DNA of 64,000 nt. Source: Rhizobium sp. RU33A (GTDB lineage Bacteria > Pseudomonadota > Alphaproteobacteria > Rhizobiales > Rhizobiaceae). The notes under the pieces were generated by a model. That model was not told the DNA's origin, did not search any database, and saw only the letters and a list, made by a program, of their open reading frames with translations. A program made the translations under genes and the position numbers. Of this stretch, positions 1 to 8,595 are shown piece after piece. Numbering within the stretch: the stretch's first letter is position 1; each line of letters opens with the position of its first letter. The stretch covers positions 744,001 to 808,000 of the forward strand of contig NZ_FTMQ01000003.1 of NCBI RefSeq assembly GCF_900156055.1. The letters run 5' to 3'.

Positions 1-575
1 TAGAGTTGCGGATTGGTCGCGACGAAATTGGCGGGAGAGAGTGCGGCCGTGATCTGCCGCATGTAGAAATTGGCCTTGTGCCGTGTATGCTCGTCGAGCC
101 CGCCAGCGTCATTGACCATCTTTTCTGCCCACTGGGTCAAGACGACATAGGTCTGGCGGAGGAAATCGAAAAACGGATTGCGCTCCCAATCCTCGTCGGA
201 GAAGCGTTTGTCTTTGGGCAGAGCATCGGCGACGGCCTGTTCCGGTGCGGCGAATCGCGCCAGCGACCGGCTCCAGACGACGAAGACTGCGTTGAGCAGG
301 TGGGTCTGCGCTTCGAGCGTCCGTTTCGGGTCGGACATCCAGTATTCCGCCACCTTGCCCATGATCTTCACAAGCTCGGCCATCGGCTCGGAAACGGGAT
401 CAACGAAGTCTACTGCTTCTCGGGGCTTGAGCCAGACAGAGGCGGCCTTGCCGAGGTTTTCCAGTGCCTTGGCGGCGTTGATGGTGAGCGCCTGCGGATC
501 CTTGATGATGTAGGGCTCGATCAGCTTCGGATCGAACGCGGCACTTGCTTCGGCTTCTTCCCGCGTCCTGTCCAT
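1..575 (-). CDS. phaC: Poly(3-hydroxyalkanoate) synthase, class I, N-terminal part (runs off window)
   Basis: Polymerises (R)-3-hydroxybutyryl-CoA into polyhydroxybutyrate on the granule surface. Only about 191 N-terminal residues are in the window; the alpha/beta-hydrolase core with the catalytic Cys-Asp-His lies beyond position 1. What is visible fits the PhaC N-terminal domain: a MDRTREEAEASAAFDPK start, then WLKPREAVDF, VAEYWMSDPKRTLEAQ and DWERNPFFDFLRQTY, the last being the typical run-up to the core. Start chosen at the ATG at 575 because GGAGG lies 5 bases upstream. A phasin gene at 23.5 kb in this window fits PHB storage. The next gene runs divergently. Confidence 0.9.
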   Translation of the reverse strand, partial: MDRTREEAEASAAFDPKLIEPYIIKDPQALTINAAKALENLGKAASVWLKPREAVDFVDPVSEPMAELVKIMGKVAEYWMSDPKRTLEAQTHLLNAVFVVWSRSLARFAAPEQAVADALPKDKRFSDEDWERNPFFDFLRQTYVVLTQWAEKMVNDAGGLDEHTRHKANFYMRQITAALSPANFVATNPQL

Positions 576-735
576 GCCGTCCTCCCCAGGATTGTTCTGG
601 CGTCTTTTGTATTTGCGTATCCTGCATGAAAACGACTACAAGTTCCAGCTGTTGGCGCATAGTCTTTCGATGAGGATCGACGGTTGCGCCCTTGAGGAAT
701 GTCAGTTTTCCGCGCAGATGCGGGCGGTCGGGGCC

Positions 736-1146
736 ATGGTGCACAAGAAGTTCAGTCTCTCGGGTCATTCTCTGCAGGCGCTCGTCCTGGCCTTCGTCGC
801 GCTCATGGCGGGCACGGGCTGCCAGTCTTCTGCGCCAGCGACGACGCAAGTCGCGGCGGTGCCGACAGCGCTGGAAGTCAATGTCGAGGATCCGGACAAT
901 CCGGACGCGCCACAAGCCCGCCCGACCTATGCCGACGGCTATCCGAATTTTGCCGGCTCGCTGAATGCCGCGAATGTCCAGTTGAGCAATGAAGAGGCGA
1001 CCGCGCTGCAGGCCCAGTTGAGCTCGTTGGGTGCAGCCCGTCAGGCCGGCACGATCACCGAAGCGGCATATCAGGCAAGACTGGCTGAACTGCGCAATCT
1101 CGCAGCCCAGCACGGGCCCGAAACGCAGGCTCAGATCGCCAATTAA
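736..1146 (+). CDS. Small putative lipoprotein, function unknown
   Basis: About 136 residues. The N-terminus has a basic stretch (MVHKKFSLSGHS), a hydrophobic core (LVLAFVALM) and a cysteine in AGTGCQSS that looks like a lipobox, although the -3 residue is not the usual Leu, so lipidation is an inference. The rest is Ala/Gln-rich and probably helical (LQAQLSSLGAARQAG, YQARLAELRNLAAQ), resembling the SHOCT-like short helix seen at the ends of some rhizobial lipoproteins. In-frame starts also exist at 718 and 670; 736 places the signal sequence correctly. It is divergent from phaC. No function is recognised. Confidence 0.72.
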   Translation: MVHKKFSLSGHSLQALVLAFVALMAGTGCQSSAPATTQVAAVPTALEVNVEDPDNPDAPQARPTYADGYPNFAGSLNAANVQLSNEEATALQAQLSSLGAARQAGTITEAAYQARLAELRNLAAQHGPETQAQIAN

Positions 1147-1375
1147 GGCTTGCGCTGGCGGCGTTTTTTTCGCAAAGCAACCGAAGCGTTTTTGACATAA
1201 AATTTCGTCGGCGATTCAGGCTTCGCGCCGGATTTGCGACAAAATTTCCTGCGAGCGCTCTGATTGGGATATCATCACGTGCATTCGGTTCTGCGGTTCG
1301 TTGCGGAGCGCGTGGTCACTGGGAAAACGAGCGCGCCTGCCGCGGTTATGATCCGCGCGGTTTCAGGGGTTGAAG

Positions 1376-2593
1376 ATGGAAGAGTTTCACAAAGTCCGGC
1401 GGCTGCCGCCCTATGTTTTCGAACAGGTCAACCGTTTGAAGGCGAGCGCGCGAGCCGGTGGCGCCGACATCATCGATCTCGGCATGGGCAATCCCGATCT
1501 TCCGACCCCGCAGGCGATCGTCGACAAGCTTTGCGAAGTGGTCCAGGACCCGCGCACTCATCGTTATTCCTCCTCCAAGGGCATACCAGGCCTGCGCCGC
1601 GCCCAGGCGGCATACTACGCCCGTCGCTTCAATGTGAAGCTTAATCCCGATACGCAGGTCGTCGCGACGCTCGGCTCGAAGGAAGGCTTCGCCAATATGG
1701 CGCAGGCGATCACCGCGCCGGGTGATGTCATCCTCTGCCCGAACCCGACCTATCCGATCCATGCCTTCGGGTTCCTGATGACCGGCGGCGTCATCCGCTC
1801 GATCTCGATCGAGCCGGACGAGACCTTCTTCCCGCCGCTCGAGCGCGCCGTGAAGCACTCGATCCCGAAGCCGCTGGCGCTGATCATCAACTATCCGTCG
1901 AACCCGACGGCCCGAGTCGCGAGCCTCGACTTCTACAAGGACGTCATCGCTTTCGCGAAGAAGCATGACATCATCGTGCTCTCTGACCTTGCCTATTCGG
2001 AAATCTACTTCGACGGCAATCCGCCTCCATCAGTGCTTGAAGTGCCGGGCGCCATGGACTGCACCGTCGAATTCACCTCGATGTCGAAGACCTTCTCCAT
2101 GCCTGGCTGGCGCATGGGCTTTGCGGTCGGCAACGAACGCCTGATCTCGGCGCTGACGCGCGTCAAGTCCTACCTGGACTACGGCGCGTTTACGCCGATC
2201 CAGGTGGCCGCGACCCACGCCCTGAATGGCGACGGCTCCGACATTGCGGAAGTCCGCAGCGTCTACCATCGCCGCCGCGACGTGATGGTCGAGAGCTTCG
2301 GCAAGGCTGGCTTCGAAGTGCCGCCGCCGGCAGCGACGATGTTTGCCTGGGCCAAGATCCCGGAAAAATTCCGTCATCTCGGTTCGCTGGAATTCTCCAA
2401 GCTGCTGGTGGAGAAGGCCGATGTGGCCGTTGCCCCTGGCATCGGCTTCGGTGAAATGGGCGACGAGTATGTCCGTCTCGCGCTCGTCGAGAACGAACAC
2501 CGCATCCGCCAGGCCGCCCGCAACATCAAGAAGTTCCTGTCGACGGCCGACGAGACGATGCACAACGTGATTTCGCTCAACGCTCACCGTTGA
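1376..2593 (+). CDS. alaC: Alanine-synthesising aminotransferase (AlaC-like), PLP-dependent class I/II
   Basis: Fold-type I aminotransferase of 405 residues, very close to E. coli AlaC/YfdZ, which makes alanine from pyruvate and glutamate. Visible markers are RRLPPYVFEQVN at the N-terminus, IIDLGMGNPD, HRYSSSKGIPGLRRA, NPTYPIH, NYPSNPTA, LSDLAYSEIYFDG and the cofactor lysine in SMSKTFSMPGWRMGF (about residue 237). The C-terminal small domain has PGIGFGEMGDEYVRLAL. The ATG at 1376 has AGGGG about 8 bases upstream; a TTG at 1370 would add two residues. It lies 72 bases ahead of hom in the same direction, so the pair may be co-transcribed. Older rhizobial annotations call this gene a generic aspartate aminotransferase. 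Confidence 0.9.
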   Translation: MEEFHKVRRLPPYVFEQVNRLKASARAGGADIIDLGMGNPDLPTPQAIVDKLCEVVQDPRTHRYSSSKGIPGLRRAQAAYYARRFNVKLNPDTQVVATLGSKEGFANMAQAITAPGDVILCPNPTYPIHAFGFLMTGGVIRSISIEPDETFFPPLERAVKHSIPKPLALIINYPSNPTARVASLDFYKDVIAFAKKHDIIVLSDLAYSEIYFDGNPPPSVLEVPGAMDCTVEFTSMSKTFSMPGWRMGFAVGNERLISALTRVKSYLDYGAFTPIQVAATHALNGDGSDIAEVRSVYHRRRDVMVESFGKAGFEVPPPAATMFAWAKIPEKFRHLGSLEFSKLLVEKADVAVAPGIGFGEMGDEYVRLALVENEHRIRQAARNIKKFLSTADETMHNVISLNAHR

Positions 2594-2610
2594 GCCCCGC
2601 GTTGATCCAA

Positions 2611-2633
2611 AGGCGGTCCCGTCAGGACCGCCT
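2611..2633 (+). terminator. Hairpin between alaC and hom
   Basis: Nine-base perfect stem (AGGCGGTCC / GGACCGCCT) with a 5-base loop, followed by CACTTCCTTTT. The run of T is interrupted, so this is more likely a weak terminator or attenuator than a full stop. It could lower hom expression relative to alaC. Confidence 0.55.
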
Positions 2634-2665
2634 CACTTCCTTTTCGATGACGTCAGGAATGCCTC

Positions 2666-3985
2666 ATGGCGAATGCCCTTAAAATCGGCGTGGCGGGTCT
2701 CGGCACCGTCGGTGCCTCGCTTGTCCGTATCCTTCAGACCCGCGCCGATGCGCTTGCCGTTGCCTGCGGGCGCCCGATTACCGTGACGGCCGTCTCTGCC
2801 CGTGACGCATCGAAGGATCGCGGCATCCAGATGGACGGCATTGCCTGGTATACCGATCCGGTTGAGATGGCGAAGGAAGCCGATATCGAGGTCTTCGTGG
2901 AACTCGTTGGTGGCTCCGAAGGGGCAGCCGAAGACTCGGTCCGTGCAGCGCTTGGACGCGGTCTGCATGTCGTGACGGCCAACAAGGCGCTCCTGTCGCG
3001 TCACGGTGTGGAGCTGGCCAAGCTCGCCGAGGAAAAGGGTCGTCTTCTGAACTACGAGGCGGCGGTCGCCGGCGGCATTCCGGTCATCAAGACGCTTCGC
3101 GAATCGCTCACCGGCAACAGCTTTTCCCGCATCTACGGGATCATGAACGGTACCTGCAATTACATCCTGACGCGGATGGAACGCGAGGGCCTGTCCTTCG
3201 CCGACTGCTTGAAGGAAGCCCAGCGCCTCGGTTATGCCGAAGCTGATCCAAGCTTCGACATCGAGGGCAATGACACGGCTCACAAGCTGTCGATCCTGAC
3301 GACGCTTGCCTTCGGCTGCGAAATCTCGGCCGACCAGATCTACCTCGAAGGCATCACCAATATCTCGATCGAGGATATCCATGCGGCTGCCGATCTCGGC
3401 TATCGCATCAAGCTTCTCGGTGTTGCCCAGAAGACCGAAAGCGGCATCGAGCAGCGCGTCCACCCGACGATGGTTCCGCTCGATTCGGTCATTGCTCAGG
3501 TCGACGGCGTTACCAATGCGGTGGCACTTGAATCGGACATTCTCGGCGAATTGCTGATGGTCGGCCCGGGCGCCGGTGGCAATGCGACGGCATCCGCCGT
3601 GCTCGGCGACATCACCGACATCGCAAAAAGCCGCCCCGGTGCCCAGGAAGTGCCCGTTCTCGGTCGCCCGGCCCATTTGCTTGAACCCTATCGCCAGGCC
3701 GAGATGCAGAGCCACGAAGGCGGATACTTCATCCGCCTGACCGTGCAGGACCGCACCGGTGTCTTCGCCAGCATTGCAACGAAGATGGCGGAGAACGCCA
3801 TTTCGCTCGAATCGATCGTCCAGCATTCGAAGCAACCGGTAACGCCGGACCGTCCCCAGACGATCATCCTCGTGACCCACGCGACGATGGAAAGCGCCGT
3901 CCGCAAGGCCGTCGACGCAATCAAGCGCGAGGGCTACCTGATCGGCGAGCCGCAGGTGATTCGCATCGAGCGCCCCAAGACCTGA
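2666..3985 (+). CDS. hom: Homoserine dehydrogenase
   Basis: Reduces aspartate semialdehyde to homoserine in the threonine/methionine branch. The protein has 439 residues, the normal length for the monofunctional enzyme with a regulatory ACT domain. Visible: NAD(P)-binding GLGTVGASLVRIL at residues 10-22, TANKALLSRHG, the family signature around GIMNGTCNYILT and EADPSFDIEGNDTAHKLSIL, then a C-terminal ACT domain from about residue 355 (FIRLTVQDRTGVFASIA). AGGA lies 9 bases before the ATG. A strong hairpin follows the stop codon. The ACT domain suggests threonine feedback, as known for the family. Confidence 0.95.
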   Translation: MANALKIGVAGLGTVGASLVRILQTRADALAVACGRPITVTAVSARDASKDRGIQMDGIAWYTDPVEMAKEADIEVFVELVGGSEGAAEDSVRAALGRGLHVVTANKALLSRHGVELAKLAEEKGRLLNYEAAVAGGIPVIKTLRESLTGNSFSRIYGIMNGTCNYILTRMEREGLSFADCLKEAQRLGYAEADPSFDIEGNDTAHKLSILTTLAFGCEISADQIYLEGITNISIEDIHAAADLGYRIKLLGVAQKTESGIEQRVHPTMVPLDSVIAQVDGVTNAVALESDILGELLMVGPGAGGNATASAVLGDITDIAKSRPGAQEVPVLGRPAHLLEPYRQAEMQSHEGGYFIRLTVQDRTGVFASIATKMAENAISLESIVQHSKQPVTPDRPQTIILVTHATMESAVRKAVDAIKREGYLIGEPQVIRIERPKT

Positions 3986-3995
3986 GTTCAAGAGT

Positions 3996-4030
3996 TGCCG
4001 TTCGAAGGCCAAGCCGGCCTCCGAACGGCA
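3996..4030 (+). terminator. Strong hairpin after hom
   Basis: TGCCGTTCG pairs with CGAACGGCA and, across one A/C mismatch, AGGCC pairs with GGCCT, giving a 14-bp stem just after the hom stop. No T-run follows, so termination is likely but not certain. Confidence 0.6.
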
Positions 4031-4153
4031 TGGCATTGTCTGAAATGCCACTAATCTGATGATTTCGGCCCTGTCAAAACTTCCACTCTCGCCAAAAGTC
4101 TAATGCGGGCGTAGTCTGCGTCCACTGTCGAGATCTTGGGGAGGAGTTCGGCG

Positions 4154-4363
4154 ATGGCACTGGGCGAGGGGCGTGCGCTTTGGGACGACGTGGGCAATGC
4201 CCCGCCGGCGCCGAGCCGAAACGATGAGTCTGCCATATATCAGGGCCAGGTTGAGCACGCAGGTTTGCGGGCCGCGCAGACGAAGTCCGGCTTGGGGCCG
4301 CTCTTGGCCTTCGCTGCTGTCATGGCAGTGCCATTCGCCCTGGTCGCCTGGCTGATGGCGTGA
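4154..4363 (+). CDS. Small single-pass membrane protein, unknown function
   Basis: 69 residues starting MALGEGRALWDDVG, with a polar N-terminal half and one clear C-terminal membrane helix (GPLLAFAAVMAVPFALVAWLMA). The ATG at 4154 has GGAGGAG about 8 bases upstream, which supports translation and rules out the longer in-frame ATG at 4136. It lies between hom and recJ, separate from both by more than 120 bases. No family is recognised; a short tail-anchored protein of this kind could modify an envelope complex, but nothing in the sequence says which. Confidence 0.7.
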   Translation: MALGEGRALWDDVGNAPPAPSRNDESAIYQGQVEHAGLRAAQTKSGLGPLLAFAAVMAVPFALVAWLMA

Positions 4364-4502
4364 TCCGGCTGCGACCGGGTTGAATGAGGCTTCCTGCCTC
4401 TGGTGATTTTTTTCGATCGGTATAGAACGGGGAAGGGCGGTTCCGCCGTCTAAGGTCCTGTTGCGCAGCCACACCCTCGGCCGCGCCCCGTAAAGAGCAA
4501 GA

Positions 4503-6308
4503 ATGTCGACCGAACCGGTAGATCCCGTCATCCGCGCCTTTCTCGGCGTTGAGCAGTCAGCAAGTGGCCAGCGCTGGATGTCGCGCACGGACCAGGCCGG
4601 ACAGAACAGGGCGCTGGCCATCAGCCAGCTCCACGGTATCCCCGAACTCGTCGCGCGCGTTCTGGCAGGCCGCGGCGTGGGCGTGGACGAGGCGCCGGCA
4701 TTTCTCGACCCGACCATCCGCAGTCTGATGCCGGATCCCTCAAAGCTGACCGAGTGCGATGCGGCGGCGGCACGCATCTTCGGCGCGATCGACCGAAAGG
4801 AACGCGTCGCCATTTTCGGCGACTATGACGTCGACGGGGCTGCTTCTTCGGCCCTCATGGCGCGCTTCCTGCACCATTTCGGTGTAGAGGCCGAGATCTA
4901 CATCCCGGACCGCATTTTTGAAGGCTATGGCCCCAATGCCGCCGCCATCGACCAACTGATCGAGCGCGGCGCCAATCTCCTGATTACCGTCGACTGCGGT
5001 TCGACCAGCATCGAAGCCCTGGGGGCTGCCGAGCGGCGCGGCGTCGATGTCGTCGTCATCGACCACCACCAGATGGGCCACGAGATGCCGGTCTGCCATG
5101 CTCTGGTTAATCCGAATCGCGAGGACGACCTTTCAGGGCAGGGCCATCTCTGTGCTGCCGGCGTCGTCTTCATGGTGCTGGTCGCGACCCTCCGCGTCCT
5201 GCGCGAGGCAGGCCATCCGCATGCGCGCTCGCTCGATCTGCTCGCCTGGCTCGACCTTGTGGCGCTGGCGACCGTCTGCGATGTCGTGCCGCTCAAGGGC
5301 CTCAATCGCGCCTATGTGACGAAGGGGCTGATCGCGGCTCGCCATCAGAACAATGCCGGGCTCGCGGCCCTGCTGCGGGTGGCGGGCATCGGTGGGCCTG
5401 TGACGCCCTATCATTTCGGATTTCTTCTCGGCCCCAGAATCAATGCAGGCGGCCGAATCGGCGATGCGGCACTCGGCAGCCGGCTGCTGACGCTGGACGA
5501 TGCGAGTGAAGCAGACCAGATCGCCGCCAAGCTTGACGAGCTGAATCGCGAGCGCCAGGCGATGGAAGCGGTGATGCTCGCTGAGGCGGAAGCCGAGGCC
5601 ATGGCCGAATATGGGACGGGTGAAAAAGCTTCTGTCATCGTGACCGCCAAGGAGCAGTGGCATCCGGGCATCGTCGGGCTGCTGGCGGCCCGCCTGAAGG
5701 AGAAGTTCAAACGCCCCGCGTTCGCGATTGCCTTCGATCCGCTCGGTAAGGGCACCGGTTCGGGCCGCTCCATCAATGGCTTCGACATGGGACGAATGGT
5801 GCGTGCAGCCGTGGACGAAGGGCTTCTGGTCAAGGGCGGTGGTCATGCCATGGCGGCCGGTCTGACGGTCGATCGCGCTAATCTCGGCCGGCTGCGCAGC
5901 TTCTTCGAGGAGCAGGCCTCCGCGCAGGTCTCGGCGCTGGCGGCAAACCAGACGCTGAAGATCGATGGCGCAATCGGCGCGTCTGGCGCGACGCTGGCGC
6001 TGGTTGACCAGCTGGAGGCCGCCGGTCCCTATGGCTCCGGTCATCCGCAGCCGATCTTTGCCGTGCCGTTGCACCGCCTGAGGGACGCCCGTCCCGTCGG
6101 CACCACCCATATCAAGATCACGCTCGAAGGCATGGACGGCAGTCGACTGGAGGGAATAGCATTCCGCGCCGCCGAAACCGATCTCGGCCATTTTCTGATG
6201 AACAATCGTGGCAACCAGGTGCATGTCGCAGGCACGTTAAGTGCTGACCATTGGCAGGGCAACAGGCGGGTGCAGTTCCGAGTCATGGACGCCGCCAAGG
6301 CGCCGTGA
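4503..6308 (+). CDS. recJ: Single-stranded-DNA-specific 5'-3' exonuclease RecJ
   Basis: 601 residues, normal for RecJ, which degrades single-stranded DNA 5' to 3' in recombination and mismatch repair. The DHH phosphoesterase core is intact: motif I GDYDVDGAASSA (about residue 106), motif II TVDCG, motif III VIDHHQMG (about 184) and motif IV LVALATVCDVVPL. NAGGRIGDA follows, and then the DHHA1 domain with WHPGIVGLLAARL, GSGRSINGFDM and GGGHAMAAGL. The OB-fold at the C-terminus ends with NRRVQFRVMDAA. It is transcribed alone; the three tRNA-Glu genes run convergently downstream. Confidence 0.96.
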   Translation: MSTEPVDPVIRAFLGVEQSASGQRWMSRTDQAGQNRALAISQLHGIPELVARVLAGRGVGVDEAPAFLDPTIRSLMPDPSKLTECDAAAARIFGAIDRKERVAIFGDYDVDGAASSALMARFLHHFGVEAEIYIPDRIFEGYGPNAAAIDQLIERGANLLITVDCGSTSIEALGAAERRGVDVVVIDHHQMGHEMPVCHALVNPNREDDLSGQGHLCAAGVVFMVLVATLRVLREAGHPHARSLDLLAWLDLVALATVCDVVPLKGLNRAYVTKGLIAARHQNNAGLAALLRVAGIGGPVTPYHFGFLLGPRINAGGRIGDAALGSRLLTLDDASEADQIAAKLDELNRERQAMEAVMLAEAEAEAMAEYGTGEKASVIVTAKEQWHPGIVGLLAARLKEKFKRPAFAIAFDPLGKGTGSGRSINGFDMGRMVRAAVDEGLLVKGGGHAMAAGLTVDRANLGRLRSFFEEQASAQVSALAANQTLKIDGAIGASGATLALVDQLEAAGPYGSGHPQPIFAVPLHRLRDARPVGTTHIKITLEGMDGSRLEGIAFRAAETDLGHFLMNNRGNQVHVAGTLSADHWQGNRRVQFRVMDAAKAP

Positions 6309-6343
6309 ACGGGCTGATAGGCTAATCATGTAGGGGATCGAAG

Positions 6344-6418
6344 TGGCACGCCCTAGGGGAGTCGAACCCCTCTTCCCAGAATGAAAATCTGGTGTCCTAA
6401 CCGATAGACGAAGGGCGC
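6344..6418 (-). tRNA. tRNA-Glu (anticodon TTC), copy 1
   Basis: 75 bases including encoded CCA. The acceptor stem is GCGCCCT/AGGGCGT with a G-U first pair. The D arm is TCTATCGGTTAGGA, the anticodon stem CCAGA/TCTGG holds loop TTTTCAT with anticodon TTC, and the T arm is GAGGGGTTCGACTCCCC. It is identical to the two copies that follow, each about 245 bases apart, and has its own promoter. Confidence 0.98.
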
Positions 6419-6437
6419 GTGCGCTTCGGTGGCGCCC

Positions 6438-6466
6438 TTATGACCGGAACTCGGCCGAAGCGCAAG
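6438..6466 (-). promoter_or_regulatory. Promoter of tRNA-Glu copy 1
   Basis: On the minus strand CTTGCG (-35, 6461-6466) and TCATAA (-10, 6438-6443) are exactly 17 bases apart, with the tRNA starting 19 bases further on. The same boxes at the same spacing precede the other two copies, so they are conserved while the spacer is not. Confidence 0.8.
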
Positions 6467-6588
6467 CGCTCTTTCAGCCCGTGTGACGATTTTATCCACA
6501 GGCTTGGCGAGGGACGGTAACGTAAGGACAAACAAGCACTTGCGCATTTCTTGTCCACAGGTTCTGCAATGTCGGTGAGAGATCGAAG

Positions 6589-6663
6589 TGGCACGCCCTA
6601 GGGGAGTCGAACCCCTCTTCCCAGAATGAAAATCTGGTGTCCTAACCGATAGACGAAGGGCGC
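6589..6663 (-). tRNA. tRNA-Glu (anticodon TTC), copy 2
   Basis: 75 bases, identical in sequence to copy 1, including the CCA end and anticodon TTC. The roughly 25 bases 5' of the gene are also shared with copy 1, while the spacers further out differ, which indicates an old duplication or gene conversion. Confidence 0.98.
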
Positions 6664-6682
6664 GTGCGCTTCGGTGGCGCCC

Positions 6683-6711
6683 TTATAGTCAGGCCTCCTG
6701 ACGACCGCAAG
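6683..6711 (-). promoter_or_regulatory. Promoter of tRNA-Glu copy 2
   Basis: CTTGCG (6706-6711), 17-base spacer, CTATAA (6683-6688), read on the minus strand. It starts 19 bases upstream of the tRNA. Confidence 0.82.
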
Positions 6712-6833
6712 CGGAAATTTGACGATCCGAAGTGGAAAAATTCTGAGCGGGTGAAACTGCGCAACGGCGGCGCAACTACGTGCGGTGATACACCGATCAA
6801 GAAGTTCACAATGTCTGGAAAAGAGAAACGAAG

Positions 6834-6908
6834 TGGCACGCCCTAGGGGAGTCGAACCCCTCTTCCCAGAATGAAAATCTGGTGTCCTAACCGATAGACG
6901 AAGGGCGC
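6834..6908 (-). tRNA. tRNA-Glu (anticodon TTC), copy 3
   Basis: 75 bases, identical to copies 1 and 2, with anticodon TTC and encoded CCA. It is the first of the three in the direction of transcription. The flanking 5' segment differs slightly (TCTGCTTCG instead of TGCGCTTCGG). Confidence 0.98.
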
Positions 6909-6926
6909 GTCTGCTTCGTGGCGCCC

Positions 6927-6955
6927 TTATAGTCAGGCTGTTTGAAGACCGCAAG
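6927..6955 (-). promoter_or_regulatory. Promoter of tRNA-Glu copy 3
   Basis: CTTGCG (6950-6955), 17-base spacer, CTATAA (6927-6932) on the minus strand, matching the other two promoters in sequence and geometry. Confidence 0.82.
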
Positions 6956-7068
6956 CGGCATTTTCACCTTTCATGCAAAAAATGTGACAGGGGCCGCGAA
7001 CGCCCCTGGAAATGCAGATAATCCCTGTCTTTGGAAGGACTTGGCGCCCGCGCCGCTTGCCGGCGAAA

Positions 7069-8049
7069 TCAAGGCTCGACTGTCGTCGGCGGTGATTTCT
7101 TACCGCCCTTCAAGAGATCCGAAAAGGATGGCATCCATCCCTTCTTCTTCTTTGCGGCCTCGGCATCCGCCACCAGTTCCTCGGCAGAGAGCGGCTCGGC
7201 CGGATCGGCTTCCTCGACGGCACCCATGGCCTGCAACTGGTCTGGCGTCAGCTGAACTCGATCCGGCACCGAGCCGACGGGTTCGCGAAGTGCAAGCATC
7301 TTCCGTTTTGGACGGGGATCTGAGAGTTTCGTCAGGACCGGTTCTTCGCTGCCGACTGCTGCAGGCTCGGCGAGCGGAGCCTGAACTGCGGCTTCCGCGC
7401 GCGCCTGTTCCTCCAGTGCCCGCTGTTGCATCAGCATCTGCTGTTCGGCAGACGGGCTGAACAGGCTCTTGCTGACCGCATTGACACCAAGCGTCGGCAT
7501 TTCGTTCGGCACGAGGCTGCCGCTCGGCACAGGTTCGCCGGCCGCCGCCTGGGCGTTAGCTGGCTCCATGGCCTGCACGGCTGCCGCCTGCTGCCTCTGG
7601 CCGGCAGAGAACAGGCTGTTGCTCCTGGGCGAGGCATTGGTCGGCTGCATGGTAAGGTCGCCGAGATCGGCGGCGGCCTGGGTGGCGGCCTGTCGGGGAT
7701 CGCCTTGTGTCGCCTGTTGCTGCAGGGCGAGAACTTCCGGCGGCGGTTCGGCAATGTCGCTATAGGCGGCGGCCATCGGCACCGGCTTGCGCTTCAGGCG
7801 CGCAGGGTCCGTCTCGTTCTGGGACGGCATAGAGGCCGATGCGTCGGCAACCTGTCCCGAAACGGCACTCACATAGGGATCGCGGAACGCCTTCTTGCCG
7901 ACAGACTTGCCGGACGCTTCTTCCGCGGGCGTGGCTTCTCCGAGCGAGAGCACTTCGTCCGCGCTCGTCTGGCAAGAGGCGAGCATCAGGCCGCTGGCGA
8001 CGGCAAGAATGCCGAGGCTGGGTCTGCGAGCATGGGAATTGTTGGTCAT
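7069..8049 (-). CDS. Ala/Gln/Pro-rich putative lipoprotein, unknown function
   Basis: 326 residues. The signal sequence ends in a good lipobox, SGLMLASC (Cys at about residue 26), so attachment to the outer or inner membrane from the periplasm is likely. The mature part is low-complexity and rich in A, Q, E and P, with no recognisable domain (for example LQQQATQGDPRQAATQAAADL). The C-terminus ends with a basic, Trp-containing KKKKGWMPSFSDLLKGGKK patch. Proteins of this sort occur across rhizobia, but no activity is known to me. gloA lies upstream on the same strand with a hairpin in the gap. Confidence 0.82.
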   Translation of the reverse strand: MTNNSHARRPSLGILAVASGLMLASCQTSADEVLSLGEATPAEEASGKSVGKKAFRDPYVSAVSGQVADASASMPSQNETDPARLKRKPVPMAAAYSDIAEPPPEVLALQQQATQGDPRQAATQAAADLGDLTMQPTNASPRSNSLFSAGQRQQAAAVQAMEPANAQAAAGEPVPSGSLVPNEMPTLGVNAVSKSLFSPSAEQQMLMQQRALEEQARAEAAVQAPLAEPAAVGSEEPVLTKLSDPRPKRKMLALREPVGSVPDRVQLTPDQLQAMGAVEEADPAEPLSAEELVADAEAAKKKKGWMPSFSDLLKGGKKSPPTTVEP

Positions 8050-8086
8050 GGCAGGTCTCCGTCATCGCTCCCATCGGGGAAGCAGG

Positions 8087-8108
8087 GAGGGCCGCCGTGG
8101 CGGCCCTC
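8087..8108 (-). terminator. Hairpin downstream of gloA
   Basis: Ten-base perfect inverted repeat GAGGGCCGCC/GGCGGCCCTC with almost no loop, in the gap between gloA and the downstream lipoprotein gene. No T-run is present on either side, so it may be a weak terminator or an mRNA-stabilising hairpin. Confidence 0.5.
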
Positions 8109-8154
8109 GTCTGATGCGGAGATTAGGTGCGCAAACTTGCGCGAGGCGGTGGTC

Positions 8155-8595
8155 TTACCAGGCGCCGGTGTTCGGCATCGAGGCCCAGGGCTCGGCTGGC
8201 GCCAGGTTTTCCCCCTTCTGCAGGATCTCGATCGAGATGCCATCCGGCGAGCGGACAAAGGCCATGTGGCCATCGCGCGGCGGACGGTTGATGGTGACGC
8301 CATTGTCCATCAGCTTCTGGCAGATCGCATAGATATCGTCGACCTCGTAGGCGAGGTGGCCGAAATTGCGGCCGCCCGTATAGTCTTCGGTATCCCAATT
8401 ATAGGTGAGCTCCAGGCAGGGCGACATGTCGGCCTTCGCCTTGTCGAGATCCTTCTCGGCGGTCAAAAAGACCAGGGTGAAGCGGCCTTTCTCGTTTTCA
8501 TAGCGGCGGATTTCGGTCAGGCCGAAAAGCTCGCAATAGAAGTGCAGGGAAGCCTCGAGATCCTTCACTCGGACCATGGTGTGTAGGTAGCGCAT
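8155..8595 (-). CDS. gloA: Lactoylglutathione lyase (glyoxalase I)
   Basis: Converts the hemithioacetal of methylglyoxal and glutathione into S-D-lactoylglutathione. The 146 residues form a single glyoxalase fold with all four metal ligands at the expected places: His5, Glu62 (LELTYNW), His80 (GHLAYEV) and Glu123 (IEIL), matching the nickel-type bacterial enzyme. Other markers are [13 protein letters not shown] and [24 protein letters not shown] lies before the ATG at 8595. It is transcribed towards the lipoprotein gene. Confidence 0.95.
   Translation of the reverse strand: MRYLHTMVRVKDLEASLHFYCELFGLTEIRRYENEKGRFTLVFLTAEKDLDKAKADMSPCLELTYNWDTEDYTGGRNFGHLAYEVDDIYAICQKLMDNGVTINRPPRDGHMAFVRSPDGISIEILQKGENLAPAEPWASMPNTGAW

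Noticed and set aside
2633..4051. 472-codon minus-strand frame opposite hom
   Set aside because: Shadow of the homoserine dehydrogenase gene; composition and lack of any motif speak against it.
5133..6224. 363-codon minus-strand frame opposite recJ
   Set aside because: Antisense shadow of a gene with all RecJ motifs.
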